Position numbers and translations under genes: made by a program. The notes below the pieces were generated by a model. It saw nothing but the letters and a program-made list of their open reading frames with translations. It was not told the DNA's origin and searched no databases. DNA of 64,000 bases from a virus. The stretch lies in IMG/VR virus record IMGVR_UViG_3300030107_006707, positions 1 through 64,000 of that record, one strand, 5' to 3'. Positions 22,401 to 30,651 of the stretch are shown piece after piece; position 1 is the first letter of the stretch, and the number at the start of each line of letters is the position of its first letter.

Positions 22401-24849
22401 ACTTTGGCCATGGCATTAGATCTTTCTTGCCAATCTTGTTTTCTTGCTTGATTATCTCTTCAGCAAAATAAAGATACCCAAAGGTTGTTTGATTGTGTGC
22501 TTTATCTATAATCTTTTTACCACTTAGAAGTTCCTCTGGGAAAGGTTCATTTTCAACGTTGAAAGCTGCCCCTATTTCATTTTCAATTGTATCTCTATGA
22601 AATCCACTAAAATAAACTTTTGACTTGTGGATAATGTGTAATAATTTAAAATCATCAGTCAAGCAAAATTCAATCTGGTCGTCTTCTGAGAACTCTACTT
22701 TTTGCTCCTCCATAAATTCTCTAACACGATTATGGAAATTATTCACGGTGTTAGCCTCAATATGAAGCTCCCTCATTCCAATTTCTCTTTCCTTTTTACC
22801 ACGGTTGCTGGAAACGGGGCCATTTATTATTTCGTTATAATTGACGAACACCTTATGTACCTTAAGTCCGAGGTCGCTCAATTGTTTAATGCTGTGTGAA
22901 AACTTTTTCTTTGATCTTTTGTCGCTAGCTTTGATTGCTCTAGAAATTGTTAAGATATCTAGGCTTGTACTTTGTTCTTTTGATGCATCAAGGAATTCAT
23001 CTTTTTCTATGAACAAGCGCATTAGAGCTTGAGCGTTTGGTCGCTCAGGGTAGTTAGCTATAAAATCATGTTCTATGGCTTGTGGAAAATCCTCTGTTTC
23101 AGGTCTTCCAAATCTTCTACAAATTGCATTATAAAAACGAAGTCGTTCTGCTGCACGCTGCTGTTCAAATTCTTGTTTTGTTATAATAGAACCACTGGCG
23201 GTGCCTACAGCCCAATAACTTCCATCACCATCAGTGGGTACCCTTGGATTAAAGTAAGCAAATATTTCACCTTTCTCTTTTGGAACATTTGTTTTCCAAT
23301 CATCAAAATTAACAGCCTCAGTCGCTGTCTTTTTATTATTTGCATCCTCATCTTTTTGTGCTGGTTTAACATCTTCAAGAGGAGATTCTGTCTTAACTCT
23401 TTTTTCTAAAAAGTAAGTTCTGTTGCCACCCTGGCGAACAACTGCTCTTACTTCTCTAGGTGTTCTCTCTGGTTCTCTAACCTCTAAGACCTTTCCAATT
23501 GGATCATTTGCTACAACATAAGTGTAAGCTGTTTTTTGATTTGGGGGCTCCCCAACAATTTTTCTTCTAATACCTGCGATACCATGAGATCTATAATATT
23601 CAATCTCTTGAAATCTAATCGTGGCTTTCTGTTGAGACTTCTGAGCATCACCTCTTGTATTACCAAGTTCTGCTATTCTATTCGCAAAGTGTTGTGATCC
23701 AAGATATATTTTTGCAATATTCTCATATGAAATAAGCTCTGTGGGTATTTGCCCATTACCACTTTCTGGCCTAACTGGTGGCTGTTTTGGTGCAATGTTT
23801 TGTCCTTGGTTTACTTTTATTCTATAAATAAATTTCTTCTTATCAGGATCAGTTCTTGTATCATAAACGTTATTTTGTATAGCTAAATTTGTTACGTCTG
23901 TCCATTCTTCCTTACCGACTGTAATATTATTTGAACCTGATATATTCATCTCCAAAGATTCAACCATCTTGTTAAATCTTTTAGAAACAGCACGGCTCAT
24001 ATTGCCCGACTTACCGTTGGGCAAAGTATATCGCCAGTTAGTAGGACGAGAGCGAGAATCAAATCCGCCTGTATAAATAGCCTCTCTACCTTCAACTGGT
24101 GGAGGTTCTGCTTGTTTATAATCTGGTTGCTGTCTTCTGGCTACTGTTGCGTCGTTTTTCTGTAGTGCTGTACGTGGAGGCTTGGGTTTTGGCTTCAATT
24201 CGTTAGCTTCTGTGGCAGCTTTATCAGCGGATTCTTTAATCTCCTTATCCTCTTCGGCAGTTGGTACTACTTCTTTACGCTCAGGGGTTACAGGCTTTTC
24301 TTCTGTTGTGGTAGCAGATTGTATAACCATTCCTCTGGCGGCCATAATCTTACGGCAATATATAATCCCAGGCTCGTTTCCTACCTCAGATTTTTCAAGA
24401 TATTTAAAAACATGCCTTACTTTACCTTGTTTATCCCTTGTCTCAGCAAACGCTCCAATTAGGTGTGGATGGAGTGCTGCGTAGTATAAAACGTCTAGGT
24501 AATCAATTGTTGTATTTATCCTTAGTCCCGAAAACCTATCTCTGCTTATGGGATATGGAAATGCAAATGGTATATATCTTTTTACACAAAAATGAATCCA
24601 CTTTTGTTTGAATTGTATAAGACTGTCAGATTTTGTTTTTTGTTGATACTGTTTTAGCCAGGCAGTGCCCTGTAGCCCTGCTCTCTCCAAAGTAGAAATT
24701 GGTTTTGTAGGCGTCCAGTAAGCCTCATTTAAAAATGCAGCAGCGTCTGGGTTAGCATCTACCTGTGATTTTTCCTCTTTTGAAAGAGGGCGAAGATCTG
24801 GTTCTGGGTTTCCTGCTAAGTCTTGTTCTACAGTTTCCGTTTGTGACAT
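19447..24849 (-). CDS. Large baseplate-associated protein, unknown function (1800 aa)
   Basis: I do not recognise a family. The start ATG at 24849 has an upstream AAAGGAT. The N-terminal 300 residues are charged and proline-rich (RPLSKEEK, PKPKPPRTALQK) and probably extended. The middle, about residues 860-1250, is a leucine-rich helical region (LLELFGELANKSLQDLKKN, EALTEVLLALVIEGLESFLG-type segments) that could oligomerise. The C-terminal part is mixed. The gene sits between the hub/spike genes and gp25-gp6, where contractile-tail phages place baseplate hub and tape-measure-like components. A structural role is inferred from order; no enzyme motif is visible. Confidence 0.65.
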   Translation of the reverse strand: MSQTETVEQDLAGNPEPDLRPLSKEEKSQVDANPDAAAFLNEAYWTPTKPISTLERAGLQGTAWLKQYQQKTKSDSLIQFKQKWIHFCVKRYIPFAFPYPISRDRFSGLRINTTIDYLDVLYYAALHPHLIGAFAETRDKQGKVRHVFKYLEKSEVGNEPGIIYCRKIMAARGMVIQSATTTEEKPVTPERKEVVPTAEEDKEIKESADKAATEANELKPKPKPPRTALQKNDATVARRQQPDYKQAEPPPVEGREAIYTGGFDSRSRPTNWRYTLPNGKSGNMSRAVSKRFNKMVESLEMNISGSNNITVGKEEWTDVTNLAIQNNVYDTRTDPDKKKFIYRIKVNQGQNIAPKQPPVRPESGNGQIPTELISYENIAKIYLGSQHFANRIAELGNTRGDAQKSQQKATIRFQEIEYYRSHGIAGIRRKIVGEPPNQKTAYTYVVANDPIGKVLEVREPERTPREVRAVVRQGGNRTYFLEKRVKTESPLEDVKPAQKDEDANNKKTATEAVNFDDWKTNVPKEKGEIFAYFNPRVPTDGDGSYWAVGTASGSIITKQEFEQQRAAERLRFYNAICRRFGRPETEDFPQAIEHDFIANYPERPNAQALMRLFIEKDEFLDASKEQSTSLDILTISRAIKASDKRSKKKFSHSIKQLSDLGLKVHKVFVNYNEIINGPVSSNRGKKEREIGMRELHIEANTVNNFHNRVREFMEEQKVEFSEDDQIEFCLTDDFKLLHIIHKSKVYFSGFHRDTIENEIGAAFNVENEPFPEELLSGKKIIDKAHNQTTFGYLYFAEEIIKQENKIGKKDLMPWPKFLQLYTFPVPEINPDKAKPVQGSDEESPTEIETNVSGDGVATGQGVTNSLEPRSVTEGSLFAYENDPEKEEKESARSSRVKNLEIKAQDAVLNCDNLPELAKQIKSIEDIFDIVLDRITLLELFGELANKSLQDLKKNFALLDLVEGFSPEGLNAFSDRFDKFVDDELSCVMDFVGKSLVEELFNGIKLEDLDINNLEDVISPERVSNYFGINIPLIPIMGLLDFIRKIVKEAIEKALTEVLLALVIEGLESFLGCDGLPASLADDLAAKLPDPNQALNFGAKKLNDFLKDQGIDLEAVANKLNSSLENLENFMEVLSATLNAAEIRSLLEGDPGTILLAIVEELMERFGLDPAQGKNTFKDIGQSIPRSALLDFVPEKYYVEFCDERDFVNAAQISKDLLRNKGLTDEDQKNQALDNIEAATEKLKSLCDLKSLAEDGLANALAGIPMPSVLSDIQGSSETALQNSMNSSVFIELEKFMLASSKSGGLFSGGDRISCITMGNENEQTKLLLFGDDPDREIDNALISYSGQIGQYQIGNLRLYLGQQDETEFDSPNKIIIYRKGVNLQQILSNPTLAKDDRNVLVNLTMPSIIDSNPIENYGSRDRDPIDLLPESRIAVNTQLIHGFGFSKRQIVSSFNKADAILRPPTAQEAGSYPKPFLDNIVYDRGDGLEFLNAAFSFPFGREKPDKSPRQQYIESPLFDIETAYNILYSKIEDAPTLINAGPNFEKKTKRKNMLSGISARVYPYFCSIWPIFSDSRSLQGFRGESPVGRIQFASSDAEITNETEGRGGPDIIMRKMIVNYLARKIRFDLEDERLDEVYNKVIQEDYSLEEVIDAIIEPLFSDPINNKENLYRLSPEVGGGGFFDYGAVFKEYYDLLPQQIRIRILESAQAVSPPQDNEVDYLERIFAEKDSLRAPGEPEVPGYPPDNVYSPIQALCAMATIYLDASTNIDSLIGTTFSSTKNTADTILKKMVSISEGSFK

Positions 24850-24863
24850 TTTGTGATCCTTTT

Positions 24864-25799
24864 TTAGTTAGTCATATTATGTCTACTAACTAATTTGTCC
24901 TCTGAATATTTGTTCTTAAGTTTTTGTATTTCAAGATTACCTTTGAATGTAGCTAAGTAGCTCATCGCCAAAGTACTATATGTTATACCCACCGAGGCAG
25001 CTAGTGCCTTGCCTGGAAATGCTGCTATACCAACTAGTCCAGCAGGTGTTGGTGAAGGAATCATTCCCGTTGCACCTGCTTGGACTGCGATCGCTAGATA
25101 TTCTACTATATTTGATAATTGATTAACGACTTCCATGGTCTGATCTAAGGCTTCTATTAGATTTTTGCCTTTGACAAGCGGCTGCATATTTGTAGTATCG
25201 TTGCCAGCAATCAATTCAATCCCTGGCCTTCCTCTGATTGGTCCTTTCAAAGAGTTCTTGTTTTCTGTCTTTGTTACCAATTTGAGGCTTTCCCGACCAA
25301 CTAATCTAATACAGTCAGCTTTTGCTAGTATAGCCGATCTGCCTTGTGGCGCACCATATCTTCCGCCTGTGGAAATATTAAATGCACTATCAATATCTGT
25401 TTTTTGTGACATGTAAAAAGTGGCTGCATCTTTGGATGGACTTGGTTGTAAAAATAATCTTTCCTCTATTACTTTTTTACCTTCCTTCTTGATGTTTGAC
25501 TCTTTTACATCACGACCATGAAGACCAGCTATCAACCTAATAGTAGATGCATGAGTGTGCCCCGCACCACCATATCCATCTCGTCCATCGCCTGGCCTAT
25601 CTCTGCCCATTATAATAAAGTTATTATTTTGTCCCTCTATTACTTTTTCCTGACCCTTTATTAATAGATTACCATGAGGTTCTGTAATGTGCGTATGATC
25701 TATACCGCCTACATCACCCTTTTTTCTTTCTATAAGTTGTTTCTTTATTTGTGAAACACCCTCTATACTAACTGCTTTTACTGTGCGGTCTTTACTCAT
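24864..25799 (-). CDS. Baseplate hub/spike-associated protein, unknown (311 aa)
   Basis: I chose the ATG at 25799 rather than the TTG 18 bases upstream. It forms an ATGA overlap with the upstream gene and has GGAG 8-11 bases before it. The protein carries histidine-rich patches near the N-terminus (DHTHITEPHGN and GAGHTHAST, about residues 40-100) that could bind a metal ion, as in phage spike tips. A hydrophobic stretch lies at about 220-290. It is translated directly after the lysin-bearing hub gene, which suggests a hub or spike partner. No family was recognised with confidence. Confidence 0.6.
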   Translation of the reverse strand: MSKDRTVKAVSIEGVSQIKKQLIERKKGDVGGIDHTHITEPHGNLLIKGQEKVIEGQNNNFIIMGRDRPGDGRDGYGGAGHTHASTIRLIAGLHGRDVKESNIKKEGKKVIEERLFLQPSPSKDAATFYMSQKTDIDSAFNISTGGRYGAPQGRSAILAKADCIRLVGRESLKLVTKTENKNSLKGPIRGRPGIELIAGNDTTNMQPLVKGKNLIEALDQTMEVVNQLSNIVEYLAIAVQAGATGMIPSPTPAGLVGIAAFPGKALAASVGITYSTLAMSYLATFKGNLEIQKLKNKYSEDKLVSRHNMTN

Positions 25800-27895
25800 G
25801 CAAATACTCCATCCCAAGTTGGGTGGTTTCGTTTGACCCTAGAGAACCTAAGTCTTTTAGCTCTTTTGCCTTTGAACTCCCAATGCCATCTCTCACTTCT
25901 AACAGTGCGTACAAATCCGAAACGGTGAGCATTTTGACAAAGCCACTTGTAAACTGGACTAGGCACATTTTTACTTATAGGGCTACCTGTGCGAATATCA
26001 ACTGCTATCCCACTCTGGTGATTAGACCTACCTGGCGCTGCTGTTTTAGGTTTAAATTTACTTGATGGAGCAGTTACAAGGTATCTGTTGTCTCCTACTT
26101 TACTCTTATTAATAACATTCTGTCTTCTTAGAGCAAACTGAGATTCAAATGTTCTCTGTCCAGAGTTTAGAATAATGTGGTGTCCCTGTCTCTGAGCAGC
26201 CGCTCTCATTTTTTCAAATGCTTGTGCAACTGGTTCCCACACTCTCTTGGTCTGGTTATTTGGTCTGCTCATAAGATTGTTGTTATATTTTTTGACGTCC
26301 TTAGCTGGTGCGCCCCTTTGGCGTATGCGGCCTGTTCTAGTATTATAACGATCTACTGTTACGGTCGGTGTTGTATCAGGTTGGCGCTGGCGGCTTGCGA
26401 GTTGAGCGTTTGGTTGAACTGGTCCTATATCACCATATGCTTTTTTTAATTTACCCCCATAATACACAGGCTGACCTGGACCATTGTATATCTCTGCCAT
26501 TTTAACAAAGTTTAAAGAAGCTTCTGGTTTTATAGCTTGTCTTTTGAATCTCTTGTTATCATTAAACCAGGCTATCATTAGATCGTCAGATGTTTTAACT
26601 GGGTCATTATTAAATAGTGCAACTGCGGCTTCGGGATCTTTGTTTACCCTAAGAAGGTATACTCCCATGACCTGTGCTGATCCCCACGAGGTTGATAATA
26701 TCGCAGCCTTTGGATCTAATTGGAATGCTTTCTTAAATGCGCTTTTATTTGTTTCGTTTCTCTTCCTACTGAGGTACCAGGCTTTATCCTTGCTAGCAGG
26801 AGGTCTTTTACTTCTTGGTGTATAATCAATCTTTCCCTTTAGATCAGGTCTTGCCCATGGCCGTCTTTTTCTATTCCTGCTCAAAAAAGCATGAGGTTCA
26901 AATCTGATCGCTCGTGGGTTGTTTCTGCTTTCTATTGTAAAAATAGCTAATATAATTCTTACTGGGATACCTGTTGCTTTTGATATTCTGTATGCTCTTG
27001 AAACTTTATCTGTTCGTAGACTTCTATCTTCGCTGCTGGGAACCGATCCACCTCTGGCTGTTTGATTATCTGATTGCGACACATCAGCAAGTTGATACGA
27101 TGTATTACATTTTATCTTTTCTGCCGATTCACCGCTAGGTGTTGACTCTTTTTGTTTGTCTTCTTTCGCTAGCTTTTTCTTTGTAGTTGGCACCCCACTA
27201 GCAGCCGCACCAGCAACTGTACCTACTGTGCTACCTAGTTCTTTTCTAGATTTGTTGGGTAGAGGTGTGCCATCAGCATCTTTACCTGATTGTATTTCTG
27301 CATTTCTGCCAGGTAAACTTTCGCCTGCATTATGTGTTGTACTCATGCCTTGGGATAAAACTTCTTTACACCCCTTTGTGGATTGGAAGATAGTAAAATC
27401 ATCTTGCTGTTTCTGTCCGCCACGATGGAAACCTAGAATAATACCACCTGCTAGTGGATTATTTCTATCATAATATATGACATCCACAATAGATCCAATT
27501 GTTGGCTTTACGCCCCCTAGAGTGCTCAACGGACCCACAAAGGAGGGATACTGATCTATGATATTATCATTTTTATCAGTTGGGAATCTTTTAGCTACAT
27601 CTTTTGTTAGGGCTTTTATGATAATTGATTGATTACCTGTTGCAGAGAACAAAGCACTGTTTCCAGATGTCCTAGAGTCATCTTGCTCGCTTACCCTTAG
27701 TACCATAGCCATTTCAAAAACCCGAGCGTTACCCACATCGGGAGATGCTTTCTCTACTTGTGTTTCAGCGGCTGATCTGACAATACTTTTTGGCTTTTGT
27801 ATACTTGCAGGTGAATTAGCTGGTACATTACTGATAGTATCCACCATGTCTAAAAATTTATCAAATACTGTATCTTTTCTATCCTTAGTGGACAT
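25796..27895 (-). CDS. Baseplate hub lysin: OB-like, N-acetylmuramidase-like and M15 peptidase-like domains (699 aa)
   Basis: Three parts are visible. Residues about 60-160 look like the OB-type N-terminal domain of gp5-like hub proteins (IGSIVDVIYYDRNNPLAGGI). Residues about 293-485 match a DUF3380-type N-acetylmuramidase: FTIESRNNPRAIRFEPHAF with candidate catalytic Glu322, then STSWGSAQVMG and IYNGPGQ. Residues about 570-675 match an M15/VanY-type peptidase, with SNHQSGIAVDI (zinc ligands near His626 and Asp633) and ERWHWEF (His671). A hub protein that cuts both glycan and peptide would open a hole in peptidoglycan at infection. It follows the late sigma gene cluster and precedes baseplate genes. 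Domains are seen; activities are inferred from family knowledge. Confidence 0.85.
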   Translation of the reverse strand: MSTKDRKDTVFDKFLDMVDTISNVPANSPASIQKPKSIVRSAAETQVEKASPDVGNARVFEMAMVLRVSEQDDSRTSGNSALFSATGNQSIIIKALTKDVAKRFPTDKNDNIIDQYPSFVGPLSTLGGVKPTIGSIVDVIYYDRNNPLAGGIILGFHRGGQKQQDDFTIFQSTKGCKEVLSQGMSTTHNAGESLPGRNAEIQSGKDADGTPLPNKSRKELGSTVGTVAGAAASGVPTTKKKLAKEDKQKESTPSGESAEKIKCNTSYQLADVSQSDNQTARGGSVPSSEDRSLRTDKVSRAYRISKATGIPVRIILAIFTIESRNNPRAIRFEPHAFLSRNRKRRPWARPDLKGKIDYTPRSKRPPASKDKAWYLSRKRNETNKSAFKKAFQLDPKAAILSTSWGSAQVMGVYLLRVNKDPEAAVALFNNDPVKTSDDLMIAWFNDNKRFKRQAIKPEASLNFVKMAEIYNGPGQPVYYGGKLKKAYGDIGPVQPNAQLASRQRQPDTTPTVTVDRYNTRTGRIRQRGAPAKDVKKYNNNLMSRPNNQTKRVWEPVAQAFEKMRAAAQRQGHHIILNSGQRTFESQFALRRQNVINKSKVGDNRYLVTAPSSKFKPKTAAPGRSNHQSGIAVDIRTGSPISKNVPSPVYKWLCQNAHRFGFVRTVRSERWHWEFKGKRAKRLRFSRVKRNHPTWDGVFA

Positions 27896-28191
27896 TATTC
27901 ACCACCACTTTGGATTATATCAAACAATTCATCTTTATCTATTTCTGTTAGATTTTGAGATTTATTAGAAGACTCTTTTTTGTGAACAATAGCAGCCAGC
28001 TTAACTAGCTGCTCATTTGATCTCTGTAACGTCTCTACTAGTTTTGCTGCTACAGTACCAGACTCAGCATATCTATCTTTTGATACCGATAGATAATCTT
28101 TCAATTCTGTTAGTAACTCTTCTGTTGTGGCCCTATCATCATCTATATTGGTTAGGGCTCTAGCTATCAATACATCTAGTTTGTCTGACAT
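27895..28191 (-). CDS. Small helical protein, unknown (98 aa)
   Basis: A short hydrophilic protein predicted to be mostly helical, with heptad-like leucines at about residues 20-70 (LLTELKDYL, AAKLVETLQ, NEQLVKLAAIV), suggesting a coiled coil. No known family was recognised. It begins 4 bases after the sigma factor stop and ends by sharing a base with the hub lysin gene start, so it is co-translated with both. It could be a chaperone or small structural partner of the hub, but nothing in the sequence decides this. Confidence 0.65.
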   Translation of the reverse strand: MSDKLDVLIARALTNIDDDRATTEELLTELKDYLSVSKDRYAESGTVAAKLVETLQRSNEQLVKLAAIVHKKESSNKSQNLTEIDKDELFDIIQSGGE

Positions 28192-28195
28192 TCAT

Positions 28196-28882
28196 TTACA
28201 CCTCGCCTTCATTCCATTTTTTATTAAACTCACGATATTTTGCACGAAGCCTCTTAAGTCCACCCACAACTTGTTTTGTGTTTAGACCAGTGATTTCACG
28301 CATGTATAAATAAATAGCCTTCTTGTTGAAAATCTGAATCTTGTCAATGTTAGTAAACAGCGTTCTTATAGCACCAAGAACTTTTCTTTCGTTCTCTCGC
28401 AAATCCTCTGTTTCCCAGCTATCAATTTCTTGCATTAAAAAAAGCCAAAACTGTCTATCCTCTATTTCGTTACTAATGTCTGTGTCTTCATCTACTTTAG
28501 AAGACTCTAATTTTAGAGCTATAGAATCATACTGAACTTCTCTTCTATTCTTCTTGGATTGTTTTTTAGCTTGGTGGGTAAACCAGTTTTTAGTTACCAC
28601 TGAATAATATGAATACGCTTTTGTACCCCTATCAGCATTAAACTTATCTAAGATTGTAGTCAGCCATAATTTACAATCCTCTTTGAGAGTGTCTATATTT
28701 TCTAATGAGGTAAACTTATAAGTGTATACTATTTTATCTACTAACTCATTTAGCGCTGGCTGTATCTCTTCTATGTACAGAGTTGTTCGGCGGTTTATAT
28801 CATCCGTGCTGGCATACTCTACAATTGCCTTCTCTGTTTCTTTGGTAAAATATAATCTTTTAGATTTTGTCTTCTTCGGCAT
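28196..28882 (-). CDS. 55: Late transcription sigma factor, gp55-like (228 aa)
   Basis: The protein resembles T4-type gp55 sigma factors, especially those of marine T4-like phages. Visible are LYIEEIQPALNELVDKIVYT, ECKLWLTTILDKF-type residues at about 75-85, RGTKAYSYYSVVTKNWF (a region-2-like segment), and a C-terminal ITGLNTKQVVGGLKRLR helix. Gp55 binds host RNA polymerase core and directs late transcription from short -10-type promoters. The length is slightly above T4 gp55 (185 aa) and similar to cyanophage versions. It overlaps the upstream membrane-protein gene by 23 bases and precedes the virion genes it would be expected to activate. Confidence 0.85.
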   Translation of the reverse strand: MPKKTKSKRLYFTKETEKAIVEYASTDDINRRTTLYIEEIQPALNELVDKIVYTYKFTSLENIDTLKEDCKLWLTTILDKFNADRGTKAYSYYSVVTKNWFTHQAKKQSKKNRREVQYDSIALKLESSKVDEDTDISNEIEDRQFWLFLMQEIDSWETEDLRENERKVLGAIRTLFTNIDKIQIFNKKAIYLYMREITGLNTKQVVGGLKRLRAKYREFNKKWNEGEV

Positions 28883-29174
28883 AATCTTCCATTTCCTCTT
28901 CTAGTTCTAGATCCAGAGAAAATGATTGACTATATCCATTTACAAAGTTTAATGCTTCATTTGTGTGACGAAGCAAGTTAGTGATAGTTTCATCGCCAAA
29001 GTAGGCCTCCATCTGACTAATGTCTCGCACATGGTCTCTATACTCGCCAATCACATCTATAAACTCTTCAAAGTTATTCCTGAAGCTTGTAAATTGTGTT
29101 GCTAGTTGGCGTAAATACCAAATAAATACAATGTTTATAATCAAACTAATAGAAAATAATATCCAAGATATCAT
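28860..29174 (-). CDS. Small membrane-anchored acidic protein (104 aa)
   Basis: Residues 3-20 form one hydrophobic segment (ILFSISLIINIVFIWYL), followed by a hydrophilic and very acidic body ending in LELEEEMEDYAEEDKI. This predicts an N-terminal membrane anchor with the bulk on one side. The gene overlaps the sigma factor gene by 23 bases and its start overlaps the zinc-ribbon gene stop (ATGA). No family assignment was possible. Being locked between two likely transcription-related genes, it is co-expressed with them, but a shared function is not shown. Confidence 0.6.
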   Translation of the reverse strand: MISWILFSISLIINIVFIWYLRQLATQFTSFRNNFEEFIDVIGEYRDHVRDISQMEAYFGDETITNLLRHTNEALNFVNGYSQSFSLDLELEEEMEDYAEEDKI

Positions 29175-29422
29175 GGTTTATAATCCTCCCTAGTTCTGTT
29201 TTTGTCTTTTTTAATTTCTTCTTTTGTTTCATTGATCGCTTTTTTTACTTCTGTACCTACGCTCTTTTTAACAGTACTAGGTCTATTGAACATAACCATG
29301 CTTGGTATCATGCTAATTTGTTCAGAACCACAATTTGTGCAGGCATTTAATTTATCGCTATATGAATGTGTCACTTCTAATACTTCTTGACAAGAAGCGC
29401 ACCTATATGTATATCTAGGCAT
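29171..29422 (-). CDS. FmdB-type zinc-ribbon protein (83 aa)
   Basis: The frame is open further upstream, but MPRYTYRCASCQEVLEVTHS at 29422 is the natural start for this family, and it overlaps the preceding stop by 8 bases. Two CxxC pairs (CASC and CTNC, residues about 8-11 and 27-30) form a zinc ribbon as in FmdB/CxxC regulatory proteins. The C-terminal half is lysine/glutamate-rich (VKKAINETKEEIKKDKN) and probably helical. Such proteins are found in many T4-like phages with no proven role. It is placed just before the late sigma factor. Confidence 0.8.
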   Translation of the reverse strand: MPRYTYRCASCQEVLEVTHSYSDKLNACTNCGSEQISMIPSMVMFNRPSTVKKSVGTEVKKAINETKEEIKKDKNRTREDYKP

Positions 29423-29615
29423 TATCGGTAGCTTGTGATTCCTCAAAAGCTTGTTGGCTTTCAGCCACAAACTCAGGTGGGTTACTAACCCATACCTCAT
29501 CATCACGAACTTCCAAATCCCAGTCTTCCAACAGAACTGTAATATCTGTTTCCTCAATTAAACATTTCTGCAATGTCATTAGTAGTGTTCCAACTGCTTG
29601 TTTAGAAAGTTTCAT
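29415..29615 (-). CDS. Small acidic protein, unknown (66 aa)
   Basis: A short acidic protein starting MKLSKQAVGTLLMTLQKCLI. It has a strong ribosome-binding site (AAAGGAG) 8 bases before the ATG at 29615 and a candidate promoter immediately upstream, so this looks like the first gene of the sigma-factor/baseplate unit. A tryptophan-rich central part (DWDLEVRDDEVWVSNPPEF) suggests a small folded domain. No family recognised. Confidence 0.65.
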   Translation of the reverse strand: MKLSKQAVGTLLMTLQKCLIEETDITVLLEDWDLEVRDDEVWVSNPPEFVAESQQAFEESQATDNA

Positions 29616-29626
29616 TTTATTTCTCC

Positions 29627-29655
29627 TTTATATAATACTAAAATACATTTGTCAA
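29627..29655 (-). promoter_or_regulatory. Candidate sigma70-type promoter before the sigma-factor/baseplate unit
   Basis: On the minus strand TTGACA (29650-29655) and TATAAA (29627-29632) are separated by 17 bases. The -10 box abuts the AAAGGAG ribosome-binding site of the 66-residue gene, so a transcript starting here would have a very short leader. That makes the exact -10 uncertain; TATTAT slightly upstream is an alternative at poor spacing. Confidence 0.45.
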
Positions 29656-29659
29656 GTTG

Positions 29660-30649
29660 TTAAATTTTGTTTATCAAATTACAAATATATTGTGAAGCTT
29701 GCCCATTACCATATGGGCATTTTTTATCTGATAAGTCTACTTTAGTGGCCCAATGCTCTACAAGTCCCTGCAATTGTCTTGGCTCTTTACACAAGAGCGA
29801 AAACGTATCCAAGCCTTCTACCCTCTCAGTAAAATCACGACATACAATACAAGGCTTTTTGAGGAATGCGGCTTCTTCCTGTACACCGCCACTATCAGTT
29901 ATTATAAATGCACAGGATGCAAGTTCATCAATAAATTCTGCATGTCCCATTGGATCAACTACCTTAACATCTGGTAATAGATTAGCATATTTCTTCACCT
30001 CTGGGTTGGGATGTATTGGTAAAATAAAATCAAGGTGTTTATACTTTTGTGCTAAGTTATTAATTGTTTCAAACCATACTTGTATCTGATCTAGCTTTTC
30101 TCTACGATGTAATGTGACTATTACCTTATTAGACGTAGAAACCTTCACATCATTCAAATGATCTAGTACGGTATTACCAACAACAAATATATTCTTACGC
30201 CCCTCTTTCTTTAGGTTTTTAGCTGCTGTGTGCGTTGGGCATAAATGAATCTCTGCTAGGGCAGAAATAGCAGCCCTATTAAACTCCTCGGGGTATGGAC
30301 TATATTTATCATATGTTCTAAGACCAGCCTCTAAATGTGATACTGGTATCCTTCTATGAAAAGCTGCAAGCGCTGTTGCAAATGCAGACGAGGTATCTCC
30401 TTGCACCATTACATTTGTTATATCGTCAAATATCTCTTCTTTGTTTAATATTGATTGTACAATTGAATCTAAACGATTTGGTCCATCGCTGATTGACAAA
30501 ATATGATTTGGCTTTTCGGCCAGCCCAAGAAGGTCAGTATGCTGCCCTGTAAAGAAAGTTTTATAAAGCATACCTCGCTTTTTCATTTCCTCTATTACAG
30601 GTAGAACCTTTATGTACTCTGGTCTTGTCCCATACGTTATTAATAACAT
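29660..30649 (-). CDS. wecB: UDP-N-acetylglucosamine 2-epimerase (329 aa)
   Basis: A WecB/MnaA-type epimerase that interconverts UDP-GlcNAc and UDP-ManNAc. Seen: TYGTRPEYIKVLPVI at the N-terminus, MVQGDTSSAFATALAAFH, HLEAGLRTYDKYSPYPEEFNR (substrate and UDP site) and DSGGVQEEAAFLKKPCI near residue 255. The length of 329 aa is a little below the bacterial norm (about 370), through a shortened N-terminal part and C-terminus. It is the last gene of the glycan operon, 2 bases after the adenylyltransferase gene. A hydrolysing NeuC-like variant cannot be excluded by eye. Confidence 0.9.
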   Translation of the reverse strand: MLLITYGTRPEYIKVLPVIEEMKKRGMLYKTFFTGQHTDLLGLAEKPNHILSISDGPNRLDSIVQSILNKEEIFDDITNVMVQGDTSSAFATALAAFHRRIPVSHLEAGLRTYDKYSPYPEEFNRAAISALAEIHLCPTHTAAKNLKKEGRKNIFVVGNTVLDHLNDVKVSTSNKVIVTLHRREKLDQIQVWFETINNLAQKYKHLDFILPIHPNPEVKKYANLLPDVKVVDPMGHAEFIDELASCAFIITDSGGVQEEAAFLKKPCIVCRDFTERVEGLDTFSLLCKEPRQLQGLVEHWATKVDLSDKKCPYGNGQASQYICNLINKI

Positions 30650-30651
30650 TT

